Shown piece after piece: positions 31,975 to 43,476 of a stretch of DNA of 64,000 bases (within the stretch, counting starts at the first letter, position 1; the number at the start of each line of letters is the position of its first letter). Source of the DNA: Rhodamnia argentea (lineage: Eukaryota; Streptophyta; Magnoliopsida; Myrtales; Myrtaceae); the NCBI RefSeq assembly GCF_020921035.1, contig NC_063155.1, positions 21,595,311-21,659,310 on the forward strand, read 5' to 3'. Below the pieces are notes generated by a model. The model made no database searches and was not told the origin of the DNA. It saw only the letters and a program-made list of their open reading frames with translations. The position numbers and the translations under genes are program-made.

Positions 31975-33417
31975 CTAGCGGAGGGATTCTATATTTTTGC
32001 TCAGCTCTTCCAGCTTCTTCATTCTCAACGTCTCGCTCTCACTCACCAGCTGATCAGCCGGTGACCCAGTGAATGGAAATTTGGAGCAAGACAAAGAAAA
32101 CCATGAGCAGGGAGCAAGCATTAGACACACTCAACATGGGAAATTTTCCCAGAAAAGATAACAAGAATCGAAAAGAAAACCATGTACTATTATGAAAAGA
32201 GATTTCACCTCCATCAGTTTGGCAACCAGCTGAGCCTTTTCCTTACTCTTCTCATTGAATGCCTCTAGTACTTCTCTGTATTCTCTCTCCTGTGACAGGT
32301 GAAAGATTCAGGGAGTCCAATAAAAGTTATCACCGTGCCGAAATAATTCGAGGGCAAACTACGAATCTGTATCTCTTCAAGTGGCAAACAAGTAATGTAC
32401 TGGAACAACATTGTGTTCCAAAATAATTTCAAGCACAGTAAGGTCTCATAAACAATCTTCCTCAGCATTCGAGACAGTGCCGTTGAAGGAACACCAGATA
32501 GGCCATTGCCCAAAGCATTTTCTGAGATCAGATGATTAGCATAAGCTGAATGTCTTTATTCTTTATTTTTTCCTTTTTTGGGTCGGGAGCTTGGGCTGAA
32601 ATTGAATGCTGTAGAAACGATATGGACCAGAACCCAGTGGATCGATTTAGCTAACTTTAGAGGTCTATTTGCTTTAACACTAGAATGAGGACATTCAAGA
32701 GAACAAAAAAGAAAGGGAAAAACAAGAGGAAATAAGCTGCACCTTCTTCTGGCAGCCCAGTCCGAGCGGCTTTAATTCTCGGTTGATGATGTCTATCTTC
32801 TTGCGCACAATGCCAACTTCCTTTCTCATTGGATCGGTAAGAGCTTCTAGCTCCTGATACATATTGCATATTTAAAGGATCATGCAATGTCCTTGCGCTA
32901 AGTTCTCCAACCCCAGATGACCGGATTCATCAAAAACCAATGTATATTGCATATACACCGAAACTTTGAAAGCGCTTTTATTCGGTGACCATTAGACTGC
33001 CGGTTGCAGATCCAATGGACAGCCTTTTTTGTCCAGATTAATGCAGCATAAAACCAAAAGACCTATCTCTTAATGTCATTCCCATGATTGGAAAATTTAG
33101 CTACAGCTAAGATCTACTCTTTCTGCTACTTCTTTAAGTTTACTTACATCTAGAATGTCGGCCAAGCGCTTGCTCGCTTCCTCGACACGGCCCAACTGGT
33201 TCTTCACTTTTTCCTTAACCTCTGCCTTCCTCCTCTCGATCTCCTCTTCCTTTGACATGAATGCAGCAAGAGCCGATCTCGACACCTCATCGTTCTCGTC
33301 TTTGATGGGGCTCTCATTGAAGCTGAGAAATCCTGAGTTCCTCGCTCTTTGCATCTGGAGTTGTTGGTGCTGCTGCTGCTGCTGCTGCTGCTCGACTATT
33401 TGTCTCTGTGGCGTCAT
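31975..33417 (-). CDS. DUF662 / RAB6-interacting golgin (GORAB)-like coiled-coil protein
   Basis: The gene has four exons on the minus strand: 33,148-33,417, 32,743-32,853, 32,209-32,289 and 31,975-32,049. All junctions are in phase 0 with GT-AG borders, giving 178 residues. The N-terminus has MTPQRQIVEQ, a glutamine run, and the family motif RNSGFLSF. The rest is charged helix typical of a coiled coil (EEEIERRKAEVKEKV, ELEALTDPMRKEV, IVRKKIDIINRELKPLG, SETLRMKKLEELS). Plant members are about 180-220 residues and are annotated as DUF662 or GORAB-like; a Golgi or trafficking role is inferred from animal GORAB only. An additional short 5' exon cannot be excluded. The polyglutamine tract is encoded by a CAG repeat. 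Confidence 0.88.
33366..33395. repeat. CAG/CTG triplet repeat (polyglutamine)
   Basis: About nine CTG units (CAG on the coding strand) encode the glutamine run in exon 1 of the DUF662 gene. This is a likely site of length variation. Confidence 0.9.
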
Positions 33418-34229
33418 CCTTCCTCTCTTGAATTCTCTCTTTCTGAAAATTATGGCCTTCTTTTCCCTTTTGTTCCTTCTCTAAAGGTGGTAACACCTCA
33501 CACCAGCTTTGGGTATATAAAAAACCAACATTCTCTGCAACAGAACGTGACAATGATGTGAAGTGACCAGCATTCCAAATCTTCCTGAAAATGCACGTAT
33601 GGAACTAATAAATGAAAATCATCACAAACTACTCCCGTAACATCAATGTCTACTGTAAACATCAAACTTTCGCGACGCCTTTCTTGTTCGCAGCTAGAAT
33701 TCTCTTTCACTTCTTTCTATATGTTAGATTAGAAAACAAAATCAAGATGGGCCTTTCTTTGGTTATATGGGCATTATCCAAAGTTGGTGTCTTGGCAAAT
33801 TCAACTAACAGATACAGCCTTTTCTGATCAGATTGCTCTTACAATCACCCACCATTGAAAGGGTCTATTTCTATTCCTCTTTTCATGTGAGATTTTACTG
33901 GGGTTAAGTCCTCACAAGAAACAGAGTTGAGCTATTTACAGTTGATGATGAATACTTGAGGTTGAAGGCACGCACTTGATTGGACAGCAAGTGCTCACCT
34001 GCTGCAAGCCTGAACAGCAGACGTGGAGGAGAAGTCAGAGGAGGAGAGATTTGCCTTCGTGCCATGATAACTAATTCGGTCTTACGTTGGTAATCTTCAC
34101 TCTCAATGTTTTGTGTCTTGGCATCATGTACTTCCCCAATATGATTGCGCACATAGGGCAAAATTTCATAAACTAGACCAAAAAGACTATCTTTCAGCTC
34201 TTTGCTTGTGTGAGAAGTCAAAAACAGTG
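33418..34229. other. Upstream region of the DUF662 gene
   Basis: This holds the presumed promoter and 5' leader. A minus-strand open frame of 105 codons (33,904-34,221) has no recognised domain and no splice context tying it to the gene, so it is not called. Confidence 0.5.
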
Positions 34230-34880
34230 CAAGCCACTAGCAAGTAAGACCTGACAAGTTGGATCCTCACGGCTAGTTCAACAGCTATGGTATCAAATTG
34301 GTTCTACCGCTAAGCGAACAGTCGAGGACGTTTGACCTTGTGGAAACATCTGATGGGGTGGGCGGTACTCGGTTTCGGGATTTGGATAGTACCGTTAGTC
34401 CTAAATAGACCCGATTAATGGGCGGACGTGAGGATACTTCGATTTTGTAGACTGAAAGGTGGTGGAAGTCTGCGAGTGTGGGATGTACCAGTGCCACTTG
34501 GGGATTCGATCTCAACAGTGAAATCCTCGACTTTTGACAACGAGACCTCGGCTCGGCCCGGCCTCCCAATCTTGAAAAGCCGGAAGGAAGAGTGGGCTAG
34601 TTTGGGCAATGACATCACGTGGAAAGGCCGCTCGACTTTACCTAGTGCCGAAGCTCGCCGAACATTTGGATCTAGGTTTATGCAGCATATCGGACCCGGC
34701 CTTCGGTTTCCGGCCAAGATCCGAGCTCGCCCTATGCGCATTTCTCATCCTAAAAGTCTCGCCCAGACGAAATTGCTGCCATGACTTGTGGTCTACTCAA
34801 CCAGTGGCCTCTTGATTTGGATCTGCAGAACCAAATTGCAAATCATCTGGTGGCGCCAAATCCCGAACCAATGTGTAGAT
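34230..34880. repeat. Possible retroelement relic
   Basis: This is GC-rich sequence unlike its AT-rich surroundings. It includes ATGGTATCAAATTGGTTC, which resembles the initiator-tRNA-Met primer-binding region of LTR elements (TGGTATCAGAGC). There is no coding domain and no clear terminal repeat. The assignment is tentative. Confidence 0.3.
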
Positions 34881-35072
34881 AGTCTAGCATTCCTCTTACC
34901 CACGGATTGGACTCTTAACATAAAATTAAATGTGAAAATATAAGGGATCCGTATACATTTAAAATCGCGATTCCTACTTCGGTATTATGTAAAGTTTTGT
35001 AGGACCATGGTAAATTATTAAAAGAACTCAAACTGTTAGATGAAAAAGCAATTTGATATTTTTAAGCATTGG

Positions 35073-35443
35073 GATAATAGTACAAATGGTCCATGAACTT
35101 TGATTCAACGTGAAATGTCATTTACAAACTTTTAATGTGTACAATGCAATCCTTAATTTTTGGCCCAATGTGTAACGCCGTCTCTGAACTTTTAATTTAT
35201 GCAATGGTCCATGAATCATTAGTAAATATTTAGTATAGTCCCTACACACTATGAAAATGTTTAAAAGTTCATGGACCACATTGAACATTTATACATAGTT
35301 CATACCATAATGAACAGCTTAAAAGTTCGGGATCAATATTGTGAATTGGACCAAAGTTCACGAATCACATAGAACAAACTAAAAGTTCAAAAACAATATT
35401 GTATATTAGATTCAAGTTTAGGTACCATTTGTGACTATTCTTA
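35073..35443. mobile_element. MITE-like inverted-repeat element 1
   Basis: The left end ATAATAGTACAAATGGTCC and the reverse complement of the right end (AGAATAGTCACAAATGGTAC) match over about 35 bases with some mismatches. The element is about 370 bp, AT-rich and non-coding, with internal direct repeats of AAAAGTTC-type words. No clear target duplication was fixed. Confidence 0.6.
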
Positions 35444-35587
35444 TAAGAATCAAAGCAGCTATGAAATTTTATTTCCTCCTTAAAAAAAAAAAAAACTTTT
35501 CATCATAATTGCTTTGGTCAAAACAAAATCTTGTACTACGACTTTCAAATACAACCCACTAATTCAGAAAATCTTTGGGGAAAATGT

Positions 35588-36195
35588 TAAAAAAAGTCAT
35601 AAACATGTTGCATTGATGTCAATTCGATCTTAAAACCTTTTATTTGTGCCAATTTAGTCCTAAACCTTTTATTATTGCCAATTCAGTCTTAAACATTTTG
35701 CATTAATATCAATTCAGTTCTAAACCTTTTGCATTTGTGCCAATTCAATCATAAATATTTTGTATTCGCGTCAATTGAGCCAATCATACCAATTTTGGCA
35801 AAAAATTTGTTGACATGGACGTCGTTGTCCTACGTGGCACTACCGACACCAATGTTGACATTTTTAAATGTTATTTTAATATTATTGATGTTTTTAATAA
35901 TTTTTTGGTTTTTTCTTCTTTTTCTATTCTCTTAATTATTAAAAATATTTTAAAATACTAATATAATATTAAAAAACATCTACCACAAAGCCAGCCGTGC
36001 CACGTAGGACAATTGACGTCTACTTCAGCGATTTTCGGTCAAAATTGGCCGGATTGACTCAATTGGTAAAAATGCAAAATGTTTAAAACTGAATTGGCAC
36101 CAATAAAAGATTTATGACTGAATTGGCACCAATACAAAATGTTTAGAACTTAATTGACACCAATACAATAGGTCTATGTCTTTTTTATGCTTTTT
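35588..36195. mobile_element. MITE-like inverted-repeat element 2
   Basis: The two arms are inverted copies of each other: AAAAAAGTCATAAAC...GTCAATTCGATC on the left matches the reverse complement of the right arm (AAAAAAGACATAGAC...GTCAATTAAGTT). Within each arm, units of about 40 bases built on CAATTCAGTCTTAAAC recur. It is about 600 bp and non-coding, a fold-back type element. Confidence 0.65.
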
Positions 36196-36473
36196 CCAAA
36201 ATATTAGAGATTGTTTGATTGGGATTTTAGTAATCATTTGCTATCTCTCAAGCTCGATATTGGGCACATATGATAAGGTTTTATTTGGATATGACATTAT
36301 GTATTTTCTTTTTCCAATTCAATCATTCTTAGCATACAAGGTAGCCAAGAAATACTAATTTCCCGATCATATTTTACAAATTTCGGTGATCATTGTTAAA
36401 TGCATGACTTCTCATTAGGTTTAAATCTTGGATGAAGATGACTGCTTTTTTGACAAACACCGTTTATTTGCCG
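36196..36473. other. AT-rich intergenic sequence
   Basis: Nothing recognisable is seen between two MITE-like elements. Confidence 0.6.
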
Positions 36474-37030
36474 GGTAAATTTCGCTTTACTCTCCGAACC
36501 CTCGTTGCTTTTTACGGTGAATTCTAATTCAAGTAATTTTCAGCTTACCATCTAAACTCTCATCGTTCTTCACATTAGACCAAAATTTTAAGTTCTTATG
36601 CTTTACCTTTCTGAATTTACAGATCATTTCATCTATTAACATAACATCACCAGGCTTTCCCTCCAAAATTGATGGAGGGAATTTTCAAATTATGAAGAGT
36701 TATAGTATATGATATTTTCGTCTATAAAAAGGATTTATCAGAATGCATCTGCCATTTTATATGCTTATGAATCACATGCAATACACGCTCCTGCGAAACT
36801 AATCGGATGGTGTTCCCAGGTGAAAGGGGAGTGAAGTATATCGATTTTATGTTTAGGGTTTGACGTGTGAGAGAGTGAGAGTTCAGGGGGTAAAATGAAA
36901 AGATTTCAAATTTACAACTTGGATGTATTAAGAAGGTGAGAATTTAGGGGCCAAACTGAAAATAATCTAGAGCTGGGGCTTAACGCGGAAGACGACGAGA
37001 ATTCAAGGGATAAAGTGAAATTTCCCCTTA
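36474..37030. mobile_element. MITE-like inverted-repeat element 3 in the XS-gene promoter
   Basis: The left end GGTAAATTTCGCTTTACTC matches the reverse complement of the right end (GGGAAATTTCACTTTATCC), and further similarity extends inwards. TTATTT is present just outside both ends and could be a target duplication. The element ends about 440 bases upstream of the XS-gene start codon. Confidence 0.55.
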
Positions 37031-37466
37031 TTTATGGCTCGAGCCCTACAATGCGATAGGAGAAGATGAAAACCATATAAAAGCTCTAGCAACGAAGAGG
37101 CACACCCGCTCTTTCCTCGCATACAGTGGACGCAGAGAAAAAGCAGGCTCTCGAGCGAAATGGCTCGACGTTCCCTACCTTCGGAGGTTGGATAATGGTG
37201 TCTTGCCTCTTTAAATCTTGAAAAATCTATCAATCGCTTGCTTCCATTGCCGGTTTTTAGGTCGCCACTTCGATTGAGAGGAGTTTTTTCGTTCAGGAGA
37301 CGCGTCGTCGGTGCGAAATCGGGCTCATGGTTTTGCCTTCTAGGATTTAGGGACTCGTTAGGGTTTGGAGTAGCTCCGGAGGTTTGATCGGTATTAGGTT
37401 CGTCTAGTCGGAGCGGAACGCCACGGATTTCGCTTCCGTGCTGTGAGTTGTCTGCACTTGAAACCG

Positions 37467-40400
37467 ATGCGTGAAGGCGGCTATCACGTCAGGACTCGGA
37501 CTCCACCTCGCCGGAGAAGTAGCGGCCGCGAACTCTCACCGCCTAGGCACCGACGGCGAATCTCGCCGCCACCGCCCAGCCGTCACAGACGTTCGCCGGT
37601 GCCTCGCGGCCGCGAATTTTCTCCGGTGCGGAGCCGTGAGGAATATTCTCTGTTCCATCAGCCTCCTTGCAGTGATTCTGAGGAACAAAGGAAATCACAT
37701 TTGACATATGGTACAAGTTCTAGGGATTTCGCTTCGGCGCATGCTCAGAGAGACAGGTCGAAGGAGCGGTTGAACAGAGTCGGTGAGTTATCTCCGCCTT
37801 TTCGTGGCCACCTAGATTATTCACCGCCTCGCTGCCATGATGTCGCAGAGCACATGCAGTCACAGACACATTCTCAGTTTGCATCAGGTTCTGCAGATTT
37901 CCGTCCGGCTTATGATGATATGAGGTGGACGGATGCAGTCTTGCCTGAAGAAAGACGTGCGATTTTGCGTGAAGGAGGATCATACAAGGTTAATGCATTA
38001 GGAAGCGGAGATAGGGGTGAGGATCTGCCGACAACTATGCCGTTGGATAAGGGTTTGTCTTATGGAGATTCCACTTTGACAAAGTTCCGGTGGAATCATT
38101 TATTGGAAGAGAAGCAAGGAAGCGTCAGTATGAGTAGGGACACGGTTATTCCACACATTAGGAGCACAGGTGCTGATTACCTTAACAATGCTTTTGGAAC
38201 TGAGAGTCAAAGATTTCGCCGGAGCAAGGAGGTTTCGGACAAGGCGATTGTTCCAAAACCTGCTTTCCTTGGTGATGATGTAAAGGCTAGGAATTTTCCT
38301 GGTTATCTTGGTTCAAGTGTGAGACTTAGTGATAGATACCAGTACACTGATGGTAACTACGCAGCGCCATTGGCTAACTTGGGTTGGAATGACCCGATAT
38401 CCAATGCTAAGCTTCTGGGAATAGAGTCATCTAGGGTAGGTGAGATAGGCAAGTCCAGCCTGAACGGTGATTCAGCTAATGCAATATCAAATACTTGGAC
38501 AAGAACATATTCTCCTTTGCCTGTACATGTTCCAGACAACGGTACTCTACCTTCTTCTTATAAGAGTTGGATGAAAACATATTCTCCTTTGCCTGTGCGT
38601 GTCCCAGATGACGACGCTCTACCTTCTTCCCGTGAAAATGGCCATCTATTGCCTTCAGAAGGATTTAGCTGGAGTCATGGAACTGGTAAACGTGACGCAT
38701 TTGCTGAAGTGCCTCCTCTCCAACCATCTACAGGGTCTGAATTTCCTTTGAGGGACTTATTACACTATAACAAGATTCTTCATCTGCGGGGGGACGACAC
38801 ATTTGGAGTTAACAATAACTTTGAAGGTCAAAGGAAGGAGAGGAGTGATGTAGACAATTTACCTGATAGACTGTTTTATGAAGAGAGGGATAATATTAGA
38901 GAAACATATGGCCTGCATGATTCATCCAAAGCTAGTCTTATGCGTCTTGTTGAGGATAAGCAAGGTGGCTATGAAATACCTCAGGAGGATTGTTTAACAG
39001 AAAGCTGGAAGTTGGACCGTCCAGATTATCCAACTGAAGCTTCACATACGAGAGGGCGAGATGAATGCTTTGGTCTTGGAAGAAGTCATGGTCAATATAG
39101 AAAAGAGACATACTTAGATAGCAAAAGCCTGCAATTGGGAGGAGAGGATGCTTTTGGAAACAGTGATGATCTTTGGGTGTATAGAGATGGTGTGAAGAAC
39201 ATGCAGTTGCCAGAGCTTAATAATGGGTCGCACGAGAGAGATTGGAACCCACAACATAGGCTTTCAGTTGAAGAGATGGGTGCTATAGGCCAGTCTGAAA
39301 GATCTCTTAAAAGGAAGAATAGTATGGATTTCGAAATAAGGGGTCATTACTTTGAAAGTGATTTTTACCGGAATCAGAATGCCAGCCACAAGATCTGGGA
39401 CCCCCATCATGGCAATGAAGACTGGAGTGATGAAGATAGTCATTTATACGATGACTTTCAACCGGGGACGATCAGAAGGACATTTAAGGCAGATGCTTGT
39501 GAGAGAAATGGTGTTTATGACGACGACTTGTCTTGTGAACACCTCCCAGTACGTCTGCAAGGAAGATTGAGGAAGCCTATAAAGTCAAGATCTAGAGATA
39601 TACATAAGAGGTTGGGGCCACCTCAAAAAACTTGGTCATCTGTTCCTTGGGCGAAAAGACATTTCCATAGGAGAAATCCTAATGATCATGATGTTGTTGA
39701 AGGTGGTGATTCTATTGAAACACAAGTCGACTTATCGGAGGATGAGGCGGCGTATGCCAAGGCAGAGCTGCCCGAGAACTCTAAAGAGTTTAAGCAGCTT
39801 GTGAAGGACGCCTTTCTGAAGTATTTCAAGTTTCTAAATGAAACTTCAACCCAACGTAGAAAGTACACTGGCCAGAGAGGATCTGGCCAACTAAAATGTG
39901 GTGTTTGTGGCAGGTCTGTCATGAAATATAAATCGCAATCTGTTTACAAGTGGAGTATTTTCTATTCCCACTGTCTCATGGAAGTTGATTTCTTTTCCAC
40001 AGTATAATTTTGATAAAGCTACATATGGCATGATTTCCGTTGCAAACAGTTCTACTCGTCCTGGCCTCTGCTTTATGGTCATTCTCTTTGAAGTATTGAG
40101 TGGTCTATACCATCATTGCTGTTGGTCCAGATTATCAAATCTGATAAGCTAATGACTTTGGGTTATATTGTTCTGTTTATTCTTATTGGATATAATTGGA
40201 TCTACATAAACTGGTGCCTCTGGAGTTCAGATTTGAAATGAACATAGTCAGTCTTTTCTGCACTGGCACTGATCCTATAGTCTACGTAGTATATTGTTGG
40301 ACAGAGAATGGAGGACGACTTTTTCTTATCACCTTCTGATTTCCTCCGTAGTTGCAATAATCTGGTTTCTGGATTTATGATGGACTTTCGGAGGAAGAGA

Positions 40401-42298
40401 GTTCTGATGTTGGCTAAAAAGATGTCTAGGGATGGTGGTTAGATTATAATGAGGCATTTGGAGGTAAGGGATACAATGGATATTTGGTTGGGCTGTCAGT
40501 GGCGGGGTTTGGTACTAGTAGTTTGTGATTGCTTAGGGCAGAATAGAAACAGATGCATCACGCATATAGATGCATCCACGTAATCTTCGGCTTTAAGTGG
40601 GCCCTAGACGATAGCAGGCAGTGATTTTGATGATTTATTAGTCCATTTCTAGTTTCGCTAATATGGACCAAGACTATCGTTGTATTTGCTAGGTAGCTCT
40701 ATCTGACTATGTCCGGTTAATTTTATCAAGAGGCGCTCAGAATAATGGATATGTTTAAGCAAGAGCAATTTTCTTTCTAAAATGCTGTTGATTGCAAAGT
40801 ACCACTGTTGCGCTTCGCTGTATTTTTCTCATATTTTGTCTAGTTTTGGTTTAATTGCTGCTTACATCATCTCCTTATTTTTTTTTGGTCAAGACTTACA
40901 TCATCTCCTTGTGGAGATAAGTTTTGATGGTCTTAATATTTTTCTTGAATGTGAGAGTCCTAGAGGTTTTACATCTCTCTCTCTCGCCCCCCATGTATGT
41001 GTGTGTGTGACTTGGAGAATGTGAACCCTGTACCCGGCCTGGTTTTTTAGTTACTAGTGTATGTGATTTGAAAGGAGGAAAAATGAATCAGGAAATCTTT
41101 TTCGTATGTACACGCATATTTCAATGCTTGCAAGGTGCATGTGTGATCGCAGCTTTGTACATTTTAGTGGTTTATTTTACGTGAAGTTGTTTGTGCTGGG
41201 TTTCTTATTCATTGTCCCATGGCTGCATGTTTGTGTCAGCAACTCAAAGGAGTTTGGCAGTGCGCTAGCTTTGGTCATGCACACGGTCATGTCTAAAAAT
41301 GTTGGTTGTCGAGTGGAGCACTTGGGATTTCACAAAGCACTGTGTGTGCTGCTGGGATGGGATAGTGCACCAGCAACTAATGGTCCCTGGGCCTGCAAAC
41401 TGCTTCCTCCCTCTCAAGCCTCTTCCTTGCGAGAGGACCTCATCATATGGCCTCCAGTAGTTGTCATTCACAACAGTTCCATAGGAAATGCTTCTTCGGG
41501 AGATAGGGTGATCATCAGCATCGAAGATCTGCAGGCTGTTCTGCCAGGTAAAAAATGTTGACAAAGTTTCTACAAGTGAGCGAGCTTGGCTAGTGGAGAC
41601 TCTGCCCTTTTAAGTGGAAATGCTTTTTTCCTATGGGTCCCATCTCCCTTTTTGCATTTTTTTGTTGGCTTGTTTGACTTTGTAAATTTGTCAGGAAGGG
41701 TCTCCAGCAGTGATGCATTTGATTTAGTACTCCAGAGTCGTTGACGATGTGGTGGTTTCCTTGTTTTATTGTTTTATCTTATCGTTTATATGATTAAACG
41801 AATCACCAATATTATTCTCCTCTTTATCGTAATTCAGTTTAGTTCTGGTTTGTAGAGAACCCCTACCTTCTCCGTTCCATTCGACACGTGCAAATTCTTA
41901 TCCCTTTGTAGTCTGACTTTTTCATTTGTGTTCAAGAGATGGGATTTGCTGTTGGGGTAAAGAAAGTCTCTCGGGGAAAGCCTGCAAATCAGAGTATCAT
42001 GGTGGTATGTTACCAACCCACCTTGTCAGGTCTGCTGGAAGCTGAAAGGCTTCACCAGTATTTTGCCGAGAATGAGCATGGGAGGGCTGAGTTGGAGCAA
42101 AGGAGTTGTGCTAGCAGCAGGGGAAGTGGCCGAAGAATAGGATCGAGTCTAGCAGATAAAGTGGCGAGCGTTCTATATGGCTACTTTGGAATTGCAGAGG
42201 ACCTTGATAAGCTGGATTTCGAGACCAAGAAGAGGAGTGTCGTTCGGAGCAAGAAGGAAATGCAGCATTTCGTTGATGCTGCACTCGAAAATCAATGA
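37467..42298 (+). CDS. XS-domain protein with RS-rich N-terminus (SGS3/FDM-related)
   Basis: Three exons (37,467-39,913, 41,240-41,547 and 41,937-42,298) join in phase to give 1,038 residues. Residues 1-60 are rich in RS, RR and PP (TRTPPRRRSSGRELSPPRHR), like splicing-factor RS domains. The middle is long, charged and probably disordered. A C-x-x-C pair (residues 811 and 814) directly precedes an XS domain (about 816-960: SKEFGSALALVMHT, GWDSAP, WPPVVVIHNS, GKPANQSIMVV). XS domains occur in SGS3 and FDM proteins, where they bind RNA in small-RNA pathways. This protein lacks the usual XH partner domain and matches the large XS-only plant proteins, whose role is unknown. The ATG chosen precedes MREGGYHVRTRTPP, with no earlier in-frame ATG. 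Confidence 0.88.
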
Positions 42299-43102
42299 TC
42301 GCAACTTGTGGCTTTGTAAATTTTCTCATCCTTTTGGTGCCTTGGTCACGTGCGTCTGATTGTATTTATACCTGTCTGCAAGTGGATATCATCCTTCTAT
42401 AATCCAGCTATAGGATCATCACAAGAATATGACCAAACTCCTTGGAATGGAAAGAAGTCTCTCTCTTGATCTCGATCTCGAGCAAAAAGGCTGCTTGCTT
42501 TTTTCTTTTTTTTACTGCGATCAACTAGATTTTGAGTTGGTAACAGAGCAATGCGATCCACAGTTGAATTGGTCGACAAAATGTTTTCTGTAGGATTACC
42601 ATATAGTTAATCACAGGTGAAAAGTAGCAGCATCAGAGACAGAATATGAGTTTTAGCTCTAGGAATGAATTATTCGATCTGATCTACGATCCTATATGGA
42701 ATTCGAATGCCATCTTGCGGAGCATTGCCATCGTGAAATTCTTTCCAAGGTCCGTTATGTGGTGCCTCTGTTGTGGGTTGTTAAAGTTGAGCTTCATTTT
42801 CTCCAGTATGGTATGTGTAAATTGTCACCAGCCTGGTCGTCACGAATTTTCTAATTTAACCCCCCCATTGGATATTCACGGGGAAATTAGGCAGACTGGT
42901 AAGCTGGAACTATAATTATTTGATGATGGAACAGTTTTGCTTTTTGCATTTTCTAGTGAAGAACGTCTTTTTCAGGCCTTGCGGCGCATAGGTACATCAT
43001 GACTTCTTTCAACATCCAAAGGTAATCACTTATTGATTATACAGATGTTACAAAACCTCGTCTTACACCATTCCGACGTTTCAGATGTTCGTAGAAACAG
43101 AG
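42299..43102. other. 3' flank of the XS gene and of COX7a-like gene
   Basis: This is intergenic sequence between convergent genes. A plus-strand open frame of 89 codons (42,646-42,915) has no recognised domain. Confidence 0.6.
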
Positions 43103-43236
43103 CTATCGCATTTCCTTCTTCCCGATCCCGTGGGCCATGTTGTAGAGGCCCCGTGCCTGCAACGCCGCCAAAAATACATGAGAAACGCAATCCAAAGAGC
43201 CCCAAAGTGTATTCGACGACCAAGGACTTGGGAAAG

Positions 43237-43278
<42 letters not shown>

Positions 43279-43476
43279 AACGGTCAGGAACATGGTGGTG
43301 ACGCCCAGCGCGAGCGGGATGGCGATGGAGGTGATCTTGTCGTACGGTCCTTTCAGGTAAATGGGCTTGTTGATGCTTTGGTAATACTTCTGCTTCTCTA
43401 TGAGCTTCTCTCTCGGTCTAAACGGTGGCTCTGACTCTGACATTCTCGGCTTAAACAGTGGCTTCGGCTCGGACAT
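43103..43476 (-). CDS. Cytochrome c oxidase subunit 7a-like protein (mitochondrial)
   Basis: Two minus-strand exons (43,282-43,476 and 43,103-43,156) join in phase 0. The protein reads PPFRPREKLIEKQKYYQ, then TYLKGP-like IYLKGPYDKIT, a hydrophobic segment IAIPLALGVTTMFL, and ARGLYNMAHGIGKKE at the end. This matches the small plant COX7a family of about 68-72 residues, a single-span inner-membrane subunit of complex IV. The N-terminus carries a 33-base in-frame tandem duplication, so two ATGs (43,476 and 43,443) each begin an MSE...FRPR block; the inner ATG gives the usual length of 71 residues, the outer 82. The intron contains a GA microsatellite next to the donor site, whose border is GTTAAC. 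Confidence 0.85.
43237..43276. repeat. (GA)n microsatellite in COX7a-like intron
   Basis: A run of about 20 GA units lies directly beside the 5' splice site of the only intron, as (CT)n on the coding strand. Confidence 0.95.

Noticed and set aside
33904..34221. Minus-strand frame of 105 codons near the DUF662 gene
   Set aside because: No domain was recognised and there is no splice link to the DUF662 exons.
41106..41239. Upstream extension of XS-gene exon 2 as a separate gene start
   Set aside because: The frame upstream of 41,240 is intron-like and hydrophobic, and an acceptor AG at 41,239 joins in phase with exon 1.
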